Below are positions 53,978 to 60,852 of a stretch of DNA of 60,852 nucleotides, in pieces. The notes below the pieces were generated by a model. It was not told where the DNA came from. It was given only the letters and a program-made list of their open reading frames with translations, and did no database searches. This stretch comes from Fredinandcohnia onubensis (lineage in GTDB: Bacteria > Bacillota > Bacilli > Bacillales > Bacillaceae_L), in the NCBI RefSeq assembly GCF_002734285.1, contig NZ_NSEA01000008.1:1-60852 (forward strand), read 5' to 3'. The position numbers and the translations under genes are program-made. How positions within the stretch are numbered: the stretch's first letter is position 1; the number at the start of each line of letters is the position of its first letter.

Positions 53978-55096
53978 TTATGATTTAATTGCCCCTGTAA
54001 TCTCATAGAGACTCAGGTTGATTTCAAGGGTTTTTCCCATGGCAAGCTTCGCTAATTCGCCACCTAAAAATGGGCCAACTGTTAATCCTGAAGCACCGAG
54101 TCCATTAGCGGCATAAAGATTCTCGAAGCCAGGGATACCACCAATCACTGGTAGGAAGTCTGGTGTGAACGGCCGATAGCCAACTCTGGTTTCTGATACC
54201 GTTCCCTCCGACAACCCAGGAGCAATATGTAAAGCTTTATCGAAAATTTCATGAAGTCCCCCTGCGGTTACTCTGTAGTCCAGTCCCTTATCATTTTCAT
54301 GTGTTGCACCGACAACCACTCTCCCCCCATCAAATGCTAAGATATATTGATCATTTGGTGGCATAACAACTGGCCAATTGTCTGTGTTTGAATCTTCAAG
54401 ACCTAAATGAACGATTTGAGCTTTCTGTGAGGAAACTAGAAAATCAATACCGAGAGGCTGAAGTAACTCATTTGCCCAAACTCCTGCTGTTACAATAATC
54501 TTATCAGCCTCAATTATTTGATTTTCTATTTTTACACCGGTTACGTGTTTATCCTTTTTTACGAGACTCGCACTTCCATTTCGTTCAATTGCACCATAAT
54601 GTTTGGCAGCACGAATCAATGCATTTCGAAGCTCCCGTCCATTCACTCTGGCAGCCCCACTTACGTGTACAGCTGAAAATTCTTCAGATAACGGTGGAAA
54701 CAATTCGGTTGTCTCTGTGGAACTTAAACGTGTAATTTCTCCAATTTCCGGAGCATCTTTCCGACGGGTATGCGCCCGCTCTTCCATTTTATCTAGTTTG
54801 TTTTCATCAAAATGAAGACTAATCGCTCCTACCTTTTTATAACCAGTATCAGTTTCACCTAATGCTTCAAGCTCGCTTATTAATGTTGAGTAATATTTTG
54901 CGCCTGCTTTTGCTAAACCGTACCATGCTTTATTTCGACGTTGAGAAAGCCATGGACAGACAATTCCCGCCGCAGCATCAGTTGCTTGACCTTGATCCTT
55001 GCGGTCGACAATGATTACTTTTTTACCCGCTTTTGCCAGATGATAAGCAGTTGACGAACCAAGTATCCCTGCTCCAATAACAAGATATGATGTCAT
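53978..55096 (-). CDS. FAD-dependent amino-acid oxidase/dehydrogenase (DadA-like)
   Basis: A 372-aa flavoprotein of the DAO family. The FAD-binding motif GAGILGSSTAYHLAKAGKKV is at residues 8-27 and a second FAD block GYRPFTPDFLPVIGG is near residue 310. The family oxidises D-amino acids, glycine or sarcosine; the substrate here is unknown. It is a single-gene unit with a terminator; upstream is a divergent small gene at 55284. Confidence 0.92.
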   Translation of the reverse strand: MTSYLVIGAGILGSSTAYHLAKAGKKVIIVDRKDQGQATDAAAGIVCPWLSQRRNKAWYGLAKAGAKYYSTLISELEALGETDTGYKKVGAISLHFDENKLDKMEERAHTRRKDAPEIGEITRLSSTETTELFPPLSEEFSAVHVSGAARVNGRELRNALIRAAKHYGAIERNGSASLVKKDKHVTGVKIENQIIEADKIIVTAGVWANELLQPLGIDFLVSSQKAQIVHLGLEDSNTDNWPVVMPPNDQYILAFDGGRVVVGATHENDKGLDYRVTAGGLHEIFDKALHIAPGLSEGTVSETRVGYRPFTPDFLPVIGGIPGFENLYAANGLGASGLTVGPFLGGELAKLAMGKTLEINLSLYEITGAIKS

Positions 55097-55283
55097 TGTT
55101 CAAATTCCCCTTCTATACTCTAGATGTGATTTATTTTACTAAAAATCTGCTTAAGAAACATCTTTTTGTCGAAATTTGTATATTATTCTTATTTTTACCT
55201 ATGATATAGATAACGCTGTAAAATATAGGAAAAAAGAATATTGTATAAAACAGCGGAAATAAGTACCGAAAGGAGGCTTACAA

Positions 55284-55412
55284 TTGGCTAAAAAGAAAAA
55301 TAACCAGACTCAAACAGGAGCAAATAGTATGGACACGGAATTTGGCGCAGAGCAAGGCTTAAGTAAAAAGGCAAGGAAGAAAGCTGCACGCGAAAATAAG
55401 AAAAACAAATAA
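55284..55412 (+). CDS. Small basic protein, 42 aa (possible spore protein)
   Basis: Begins (TTG) AKKKNNQTQTGANSM, then DTEFGAEQGLSKKARKKAARENKKNK. GAAAGGAGG stands seven bases before the start, which is as strong as any here. The DTEFGAE stretch recalls the TEFASE motif of gamma-type small acid-soluble spore proteins, but the rest is unlike them, so the assignment is tentative. A terminator follows at 55478. Confidence 0.6.
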   Translation: MAKKKNNQTQTGANSMDTEFGAEQGLSKKARKKAARENKKNK

Positions 55413-55477
55413 ATAACATACTTTATATTTAGTAATATAACGTACATTCGGCAAATTTTCGTACCGGTACATATTTG

Positions 55478-55520
55478 ACCTGTTCCTAAGCTAGTAGTTA
55501 ATTGGAACGGGTTTTTTCTT
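55478..55520 (+). terminator. Intrinsic terminator
   Basis: Arms CCTGTTCC and GGAACGGG with a 17-base loop, followed by TTTTTTCTTTTTT. Confidence 0.8.
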
Positions 55521-55582
55521 TTTTAGTTGGTTATTGGACAACTGTATTTACCCGTATACTTGTTTTGAGGGGGAGATATACA

Positions 55583-55738
55583 GTGAAGCAACTAGAAATT
55601 CAAATGATTTTATTTGTCGGAGCAACTTTAGCTCATGAATATTGGCTACATTGGGGACTGCCAAGGGTCTATTATTGGGATGTTAGACACTCTCATCTGG
55701 AAAAAATAGAAGATGACTCAGATGAAAAAATTGCATAG
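55583..55738 (+). CDS. Small protein, 51 aa
   Basis: Starts at a GTG with GGGGGAG seven bases upstream, reading MKQLEIQMILFVGATLAHEYWLHWGLPRVY and ending with an acidic tail EDDSDEKIA. A short hydrophobic stretch (residues 7-16) and many aromatic residues suggest membrane-surface association. Not recognised. The ORF start at 55502 overlaps the upstream terminator and is not real. Confidence 0.6.
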   Translation: MKQLEIQMILFVGATLAHEYWLHWGLPRVYYWDVRHSHLEKIEDDSDEKIA

Positions 55739-55761
55739 AAACAGGGATAACTTTGTTACCC

Positions 55762-56571
55762 CTATTGCTGGCTGCTCGTTTCACAAGGATTCCAGGCTTC
55801 GGTTAATATGTCTCTAAAAAGTTGATTTAGGTGGCCAGTTGGATTAAGGGTACTTGGTTTTAATCTTGAATTGTAGAGTTCTAGGTGATCAATTTCCTGT
55901 TCAATAAACTTGTTTAGTTCGGATAATTGATTTACTAATTTTTGAACAGAAGTTTTAGCTTTAATAAGTTTCTCAATATCCTTTTTTAACTCTTCCTCTT
56001 TTATCGCTTCAGCAACAAGTTTATTCAAATCAAGACTAACCATTTTGTTATGCTTTTCAATAGATTTTGCCATCAACAATGGCCGAATCACATTGATATA
56101 CGTTTTAACATTTGCCCCCTTTTCTTGAATGGTTTTAAAATTTCCTTTTGCCATTTTTACATAGTGGTACATGCTAGGAATAGGTGAAAAAACGGTAGGT
56201 TCTAATTGTTGAATTCTCTCAAAGAAAGAATATGCTTGGAAATAAGTGATGTTCGAGTGCAACCATTCCAGAATCGCTGGATTAGATTTACGAAATAGCC
56301 GAAGTGCCTTTGTAAGTTCCCAACCACTCATATCGACTAATGGATGGACAGAGATGCCGACTTTATCATGTTTTGGAATTTCAAGAACATCTCGCTTCTG
56401 ATCAATTGAAAGGTACCAATCGGGATGATGGATATAAATAAAACGAACATCATAATCACTTTCTTCGGATGAAATGCCCCAAGTCCTGCTTCCAGCTTCA
56501 CAAGCGTAAAGAATTTTAACGTTGTATTCTTTTTCGATTTGATTAAGAATCTCCACAATATGTTCTTTCAA
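55762..56571 (-). CDS. ycgL: Nucleotidyltransferase-like protein YcgL
   Basis: A 269-aa protein of the DNA polymerase beta-like nucleotidyltransferase superfamily (COG3541). The core motif EAGSRTWGISSEESDYDVRF (residues 25-44) carries the GS and D-x-D of the catalytic site, with a third acid near residue 78. The C-terminal half is helical and Lys-rich. The B. subtilis relative is YcgL; the target is unknown. The TTG start follows AGGAGGGG. Confidence 0.88.
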   Translation of the reverse strand: MKEHIVEILNQIEKEYNVKILYACEAGSRTWGISSEESDYDVRFIYIHHPDWYLSIDQKRDVLEIPKHDKVGISVHPLVDMSGWELTKALRLFRKSNPAILEWLHSNITYFQAYSFFERIQQLEPTVFSPIPSMYHYVKMAKGNFKTIQEKGANVKTYINVIRPLLMAKSIEKHNKMVSLDLNKLVAEAIKEEELKKDIEKLIKAKTSVQKLVNQLSELNKFIEQEIDHLELYNSRLKPSTLNPTGHLNQLFRDILTEAWNPCETSSQQ

Positions 56572-56683
56572 TATTACTCCCCTCCTTACATTAGAAAAGG
56601 AGATGCTTTTGTCATTTCCCTTTAGTAAGTAGTATTCTCAATATACGTGGACATAAAACTGATCATCGCATGCCCTACAAGCT

Positions 56684-57121
56684 TTAAATGTGGTTAATCC
56701 CGAGACCAATTGTTTCGTGTTCAAGTCCCTTAATTGGCGCACCAATTGTTCCGTAAAAAGCAACGGCTATCCATTCTCCCTCTTCCTCATTGGTATAAGG
56801 AGCACCTCGGACAATGGCAAATCGTAGACCGACTGTTCGACTGATTTCACCTATTGCCGTTTGCCCTCTTGTCACACCTTCGATTCCTTCAATAATCGCA
56901 TGATACAACGCATGTGTTTCACGATACTGTGACTCATGTATAAGGCCATGACGCTTCGCAGCTGTTTCTACAGCAGCAATTACCTTCTGCATGTTCATCG
57001 ATCCGACTTTTCCTTGGCAGTAATTAACATCCTTCAACGTAAATGATAAAGTTTCCATCTCGTTTTCCGTTAATGTTGCTAAAAGTACAGCAATCTTTCC
57101 AATTGCTATTTTTTGAGTCAT
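56684..57121 (-). CDS. hutP: HutP-type RNA-binding antiterminator
   Basis: A 145-aa protein that is clearly HutP: the blocks [70 protein letters not shown] and [23 protein letters not shown] match the histidine- and Mg2+-dependent regulator of histidine use. In B. subtilis hutP leads the hut operon. Here no hutH, hutU, hutI or hutG follows; the next gene is ycgL, 112 bp downstream. It is either acting on a distant hut operon or on another target. Confidence 0.95.
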   Translation of the reverse strand: MTQKIAIGKIAVLLATLTENEMETLSFTLKDVNYCQGKVGSMNMQKVIAAVETAAKRHGLIHESQYRETHALYHAIIEGIEGVTRGQTAIGEISRTVGLRFAIVRGAPYTNEEEGEWIAVAFYGTIGAPIKGLEHETIGLGINHI

Positions 57122-57269
57122 AACTAAAAACCTCTAATTTCTGAATTTTCTTGTTATCTATTATCTTATTAAGATTGTAAACTTGAGTTAAATCGATTGT
57201 CAATGGATTTGGGGAATTTTAGTATAGTAGTATAGTAGTAATCTACCTTAATAAAGTATGGAGAAATTG

Positions 57270-57293
57270 GAAAAACCCATTTGAGAATGGGTT
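57270..57293 (-). terminator. Intrinsic terminator of the hotdog operon
   Basis: Minus-strand arms AAACCCATT and AATGGGTTT, loop of four, then TTCC, just after the stop of the gene at 57296. Confidence 0.7.
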
Positions 57294-57295
57294 TA

Positions 57296-57697
57296 CTAGT
57301 ATTTTTCAAAAACGACTTTTCCTTTGATTACGTATTTATCATGCTGATTGTATGCAGCAACATCAAAGGTTAACACGTTTTCATTAATTTCTTTTAATGT
57401 AGCTTTTAACGTTATCACATCGTTCAAAAACACCATATTCCGAAAACGGATGGAATAGGTTTGAATATAGCCTTCCTCATAATAAGGTGTAAATAGTTTA
57501 GCTAGATTTCCCATAGTCCACATACCATGCGCAATTACTCCTGGTAATCCAGCTTTATGTGCTTCATCATCTATAGTATGGATTGGATTGTAATCGTTGG
57601 AAGCACCAGAATATTTTATTAGGTCCATTCTAGAAACTGGCGGGAGTTGGAGATTTTGTAGTGAATCACCAATTTGAATATTTAGTAACGAATTCAT
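57296..57697 (-). CDS. MaoC-like hotdog dehydratase subunit
   Basis: A 133-aa single hotdog MaoC domain. The hydratase motif is present as YSGASNDYNPIHTIDDEAHKAGLPGVIAHGMWTMG, with the catalytic Asp and His in DYNPIH. It overlaps the upstream FAS1-like subunit gene by four bases, so the two form a heterodimeric hydroxyacyl-CoA (or -ACP) dehydratase, like the paired subunits in actinobacteria. A terminator follows. Confidence 0.9.
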   Translation of the reverse strand: MNSLLNIQIGDSLQNLQLPPVSRMDLIKYSGASNDYNPIHTIDDEAHKAGLPGVIAHGMWTMGNLAKLFTPYYEEGYIQTYSIRFRNMVFLNDVITLKATLKEINENVLTFDVAAYNQHDKYVIKGKVVFEKY

Positions 57698-58143
57698 GCC
57701 AACATCTCCTTTCTAACCGCCTCCGTGATAATAATGACTAACTTAGATGAAAAAATAAGCCCGCCCTTTTCATCTTCTCCATTTTCACTAATTGTTAGAA
57801 ACCCCATTGATCCTGTAGAACCTTTTTTCTCTACGTAGTTTTCGACCTTTGAATAGCAAAATATCACTTCGCCAACATGTATTGGTCTTTCATACTTGAA
57901 TATTTGTTCACCATGGATAAGCCCTTTTTCCGGTAAAACAAGCCCTTCAATACTTCCAAAATCTAAAACTCTAGGAAATGTTGGTAGCGCAATATTTGAT
58001 TTATATCTGGAAGCCTGCCCATACTCTTCATCAATGAAAATAGGATGGGCATCACCAATGGCCTCAGCAAATTTTTTGACCGCTCCTCTTTCAATAACAT
58101 TTTTCACTTTTACTGATTGCTTACCGATAAAATCTTTTAGCAC
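57694..58143 (-). CDS. FAS1-like (MaoC N-terminal) dehydratase subunit
   Basis: A 149-aa hotdog protein starting at a GTG. It has KNVIERGAVKKFAEAIGDAHPIFID near residues 14-38 but the catalytic Asp/His pair is replaced by DAHPIF-type residues, as is usual in the non-catalytic N-terminal MaoC dehydratase half. It is translated together with the catalytic subunit (four-base overlap). The substrate is probably a beta-hydroxyacyl thioester; the pathway is unknown. Confidence 0.85.
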   Translation of the reverse strand: MLKDFIGKQSVKVKNVIERGAVKKFAEAIGDAHPIFIDEEYGQASRYKSNIALPTFPRVLDFGSIEGLVLPEKGLIHGEQIFKYERPIHVGEVIFCYSKVENYVEKKGSTGSMGFLTISENGEDEKGGLIFSSKLVIIITEAVRKEMLA

Positions 58144-58270
58144 CTACAACACTCCTTTAGTCAATTGGTTAAGTGAATTGAGAAAAACAATTATTATTAC
58201 ATTGTTTTTTTATCATTTAGCCTATCTTCATTTTATTTTGAAAGTTCAGGTAATACAAGAGCTATTAATA

Positions 58271-58303
58271 AAGCCACACAGTATAAAACCGTGTGGCTTT
58301 CTA
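58271..58303 (-). terminator. Terminator of the aldo/keto reductase gene
   Basis: Arms AGCCACAC and GTGTGGCT around an 11-base loop, directly after the reductase stop. Confidence 0.75.
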
Positions 58304-58308
58304 TTGTA

Positions 58309-59148
58309 TCACTCAAATCCAGTTGTCATTTCATCAGGATGTGATCCGATTCGGTCATTCTTGTTGAGTGCGCTTATTTTTTCCATATCTTCATGTGAAA
58401 GTTCAAAATCAAAAACATCTGCATTTTCTTGAATGCGGTGCTCTTTTATTGATTTAGGAATGGTAACAACACCGTTTTGTAGGTCCCAGCGTAAAATGAC
58501 CTGTGCTACTGACTTATTGTGTTTTTGACTGATTTCTAACAATGTTGGGTCGTTCAGTAATTCTCCTCGTTTGAGTGGAGACCATGCTTCTAACTGAATG
58601 CCTTGCTTTTTACAGAATTCATGCAATTCTGTTTGTGTCAAATGTGGATGGTATTCAACTTGGTTTACCATTGGCGTAATCTCTGAATTTTTTATGAGAT
58701 TTTCAAGATGATGAACTTGGAAGTTGCTAACACCAATTGCACGTACACGCCCTTCTTTATACAGCTTTTCTAAGGCATGCCATGTTTCAATATACTTGTC
58801 TTTTCCTGGCCAGTGAATCAAGTATAAGTCTAAGTAGTCTAGACCTAATTTTTGTAGGCTTGTTTCGTAAGCTTGTAGTGTAGATTCATAACCTTGGTCG
58901 CTGTTCCAGACTTTTGATGTAACAAATAATTCTTCCCTGTTAATACCAGATTCGCGTATTGCTTGTCCAACACCTTCTTCATTTCTATAAACAGCAGCAG
59001 TGTCTATGCTTTTATAACCATGTTTGATTGCCCATTTGACAGAATCAATAACCTCTTGACCTTCTTGTACCTTAAAAACCCCTAGGCCAAACCATGGCAT
59101 TTTCACACCGTTATGTAATGTAGTTGTATCCTGAAGACTTTTAACCAT
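58309..59148 (-). CDS. Aldo/keto reductase (YtbE/YvgN type)
   Basis: A 279-aa NADPH-dependent reductase with the TIM-barrel aldo/keto reductase fold. The tetrad is visible: Asp and Tyr in DTAAVYRNEEGVG, Lys in VTSKVW and His in LIHWPG. C-terminal IPKSIKEHRIQEN binds the cofactor phosphate. It reduces aldehydes such as methylglyoxal in related Bacillus enzymes. The ATG at 59148 follows GAGGAGGAG; the longer ORF start is unsupported. Confidence 0.94.
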   Translation of the reverse strand: MVKSLQDTTTLHNGVKMPWFGLGVFKVQEGQEVIDSVKWAIKHGYKSIDTAAVYRNEEGVGQAIRESGINREELFVTSKVWNSDQGYESTLQAYETSLQKLGLDYLDLYLIHWPGKDKYIETWHALEKLYKEGRVRAIGVSNFQVHHLENLIKNSEITPMVNQVEYHPHLTQTELHEFCKKQGIQLEAWSPLKRGELLNDPTLLEISQKHNKSVAQVILRWDLQNGVVTIPKSIKEHRIQENADVFDFELSHEDMEKISALNKNDRIGSHPDEMTTGFE

Positions 59149-59458
59149 AATGCTCCTCCTCGTTTGAGAAAAATTTACCATTTACAGTTTCTCACACGTT
59201 AAATAATTTTTCAAATGTGAAGGCTGTTTAAAATAGAAAAAATTGAAAGTCTGGCTTATTTTGGAATAAAGTATTTCGTTAGTTTTTGTGCAGATATGGT
59301 GGAGAAAACTAGAAGTAAAAATTAGAATGTGATATTTCACCACAGGACCTCACATTTTTGGTTTTTGGAAAATAAGTAGCTAATAATGATTGCTAACGCA
59401 AAAAATATTGTAAAAATACAGATTGTTTTGTAAAATATTGCTGAAAGGAAGTGGTAGA
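59149..59458. other. 310-bp intergenic region with no clear element
   Basis: Very AT-rich DNA between the divergent reductase gene and the second NERD gene. No gene or terminator was found; it must hold both promoters, but no consensus promoter stands out. Confidence 0.5.
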
Positions 59459-60385
59459 TTGATTATTAAAGCTCGCGGTGAAAATACTGAGTTGGATTTA
59501 TTTCGTTCTTTACGAATCCGCAAGAAGTTAGAAGAAAAAGACGAAAATTACTACATGTATCTTGAAAAAGGATGGCTCGGTGAAAAACAGTTTGACGAAT
59601 TGCTTTTAGGCCTCACAAATGATCACCTCATTTTAAACAATCTTCTCCTTGAAGTGAACAACACTCTATTTCAAATCGACTCCCTACTAATCTCTCAAAA
59701 CAGAATAAATATCTTTGAAGTAAAGAACTTCGAAGGTGATATTTACATTGACGGTGACCACTGGTACTTACTTTCCGGAAAAGAGATTAAAAACCCGCTT
59801 ACCCAGGTCTCCCGCAGTGAATCTTTGTTTCGGCAGCTATTGCAAGAGCTAAGGTTTCATTTGACAGTCGAATCAGAGGTTGTCTTTATCAACCCTGAGT
59901 TTTATCTTTATCAAGCACCTGTTAAAGGCCCATTTGTATTTCATGCCCAACTTGGCCGCTTTCTGAAAAAAATAGATCATTTAGCTACTGTGGAAATAAC
60001 CGGGGGACATTTGCGATTAGCGGAAAAATTGGTTTCATTACATATTAAGGACTCCCCGTATAAGCGGTTACCTGTATACAATTATGAGGAATTAGAGAAG
60101 GGGATTGTTTGTAAGCGTGGATGCTCATTTATGGATGTCGCTAATCCAAATTATCTAGTGTGCCCAAGCTGTGGGCAGCTGGAACCTAAGGAATCAGCGG
60201 TACTACGAAGTGTGATTGAGCTTAGCTTGCTTTTTCCTGAAAGGAAGATTACGACTAAACAGGTTATAGAATGGTGTGGGGGTATTATTACCTCTAGAAT
60301 TACAATTAGAAAATATTTGTTTAAGAAATATAAGCTTGTTACCACAGGTAGATCATCATATTTTGTATGTAAGGATGATAACTAA
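59459..60385 (+). CDS. NERD nuclease-related domain protein with zinc ribbon (paralogue 2)
   Basis: A 308-aa paralogue of the protein at 12115 with the same plan. NERD site residues are E42 in GWLGE, D74 in QIDSL, E87 and K89 in FEVKN, and Q116. The ribbon has C218/C222 and C235/C238, followed by FPERKITTKQVIEW, matching the helical tail of paralogue 1. The start is a TTG at 59459 with AAAGGAAG upstream; the ORF start at 59423 is unsupported. Thirteen bp after its stop a 53-bp tandem array starts, a different repeat from array A but built the same way. Confidence 0.88.
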   Translation: MIIKARGENTELDLFRSLRIRKKLEEKDENYYMYLEKGWLGEKQFDELLLGLTNDHLILNNLLLEVNNTLFQIDSLLISQNRINIFEVKNFEGDIYIDGDHWYLLSGKEIKNPLTQVSRSESLFRQLLQELRFHLTVESEVVFINPEFYLYQAPVKGPFVFHAQLGRFLKKIDHLATVEITGGHLRLAEKLVSLHIKDSPYKRLPVYNYEELEKGIVCKRGCSFMDVANPNYLVCPSCGQLEPKESAVLRSVIELSLLFPERKITTKQVIEWCGGIITSRITIRKYLFKKYKLVTTGRSSYFVCKDDN

Positions 60386-60398
60386 GCTACATTTTTTT

Positions 60399-60852
60399 GC
60401 GGTATAGCATTTATCGTTTAATGGCATGTTCCTATACCAATTAGCACGTATGCGGTATAGCATTTATCGTTATACAGCATGATGCTATACCGATTAGCAC
60501 GTATGCGGTATAGTAATTATCGTTTTACAACATGACGCTATACCGATTAGCTCGTTTGAGGTATAGCATTTATCGTTTAACGGCATGATGCTATACCGAT
60601 TAGCACGTTTGCGGTATAGCATTTATCGTTTTACGGTATGATGCTATTCTGATTAGCACGTATGCGGTATAGCATTTATCGTTATACAGCATGCTGCTAT
60701 ACCGATTAGTACGTTTGCGGTATAGCATTTATCGTTTTCCAACATGCTGCTATACCGATTAGCTCGCTTGCGGTATCGCATTTATCGTTTTCCAACATGC
60801 TGCTATACCGATTAGCTCGTTTGCGATATAGCATTTATCGTTTTACGTCCTG
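60399..60852 (+). repeat. Tandem array B: nine 53-bp hairpin units after NERD gene 2, cut by the window end
   Basis: Units start at 60399, 60452, 60505, 60558, 60611, 60664, 60717, 60770 and 60823, an exact 53-bp step; the last runs past the window. Each unit has inverted arms GGTATAGCAT and ATGCTATACC (often with one or two changes), an 18-base loop starting TTATCGTT, and a linker like GATTAGCACGTTTGC. Units are near-identical with scattered substitutions and no unique spacers. Confidence 0.95.

Noticed and set aside
53797-54006. 69-codon minus-strand frame between the MoxR operon and the flavoprotein gene
   Set aside because: It crosses the terminator at 53925 and overlaps both neighbours; no ribosome-binding site.
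57220-57241. TAG-triplet run upstream of hutP as a HutP RNA-binding site
   Set aside because: The TAG triplets are on the plus strand while hutP and its neighbours are transcribed from the minus strand, so they would not be in the hutP leader; no terminator accompanies them.
60399-60852. CRISPR array
   Set aside because: The whole 53-bp unit repeats, including loop and linker; there are no unique spacers and no cas genes nearby.

Overview
The window looks like chromosomal DNA of a spore-forming Bacillaceae species. It is AT-rich, its ribosome-binding sites are strong GGAGG types, TTG and GTG starts are frequent, and many genes have close relatives in Bacillus subtilis (HutP, NsrR/Hmp, YfiT, YcgL, YfhF, RibU, ThiW and a sporulenol/hopene cyclase). 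No tRNA, rRNA, prophage or complete insertion sequence was seen. Most of the window is ordinary housekeeping and accessory metabolism in short operons closed by clear terminators.

Layout. 0-12 kb: oligopeptidase F, a triterpene cyclase facing a DUF2515 gene, a small membrane protein under a yybP-ykoY (Mn2+) riboswitch, a DUF421 protein, YbaK, a YfiT-like DinB protein, a beta-propeller protein, YjbQ, a zinc-ribbon protein and a YfhF-type epimerase. 12-19 kb: a NERD-domain gene followed by a 52-bp tandem hairpin repeat array, riboflavin transporter ribU under an FMN riboswitch, a 0.7-kb decayed stretch, a luciferase-like monooxygenase, an unusual Nramp relative, a second DUF421 gene, and a reversed copy of the 52-bp repeat. 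19-31 kb: an NhaC-type antiporter, an SDR-thiW operon under a TPP riboswitch, AlkD, a MerR/SRPBCC pair, a MetX-like hydrolase, nsrR facing hmp, a tiny phospholipase A2-like protein, an MFS carrier and a DUF502 protein. 31-43 kb: a gltA-glnA nitrogen-assimilation pair without gltB, two coupled envelope genes, and the NAD-salvage operon pncA-pncB-nadE. 43-54 kb: an EamA transporter, an acyl-CoA ligase, a lipoprotein amidase, and a cluster of RDD, SpoIIM-family, DUF58, MoxR, DUF4350, DUF4129 and a multi-pass membrane protein. 54-60.8 kb: an amino-acid-oxidase-like flavoprotein, small genes, YcgL, an orphan hutP, a split hotdog dehydratase pair, an aldo/keto reductase, and a second NERD gene followed by a 53-bp tandem hairpin array that runs off the window.

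The most unusual signal is that both NERD-domain genes (paralogues with a C-terminal zinc ribbon) are followed within 13-40 bp by a strictly periodic array (52 or 53 bp). The two arrays differ in sequence but share the plan: inverted-repeat arms, a loop of about 17-18 bases and a short linker. A separate fragment of the first repeat lies 5.5 kb away in the opposite orientation. I know of no description of such a nuclease-plus-cognate-repeat system; the pairing is seen directly, its function is inference.

The regulation visible in the sequence is mostly RNA-based (FMN, TPP and yybP-ykoY riboswitches with switchable terminators), plus a probable NsrR control region before hmp and a pair of near-identical 25-bp motifs around the gltA promoter.
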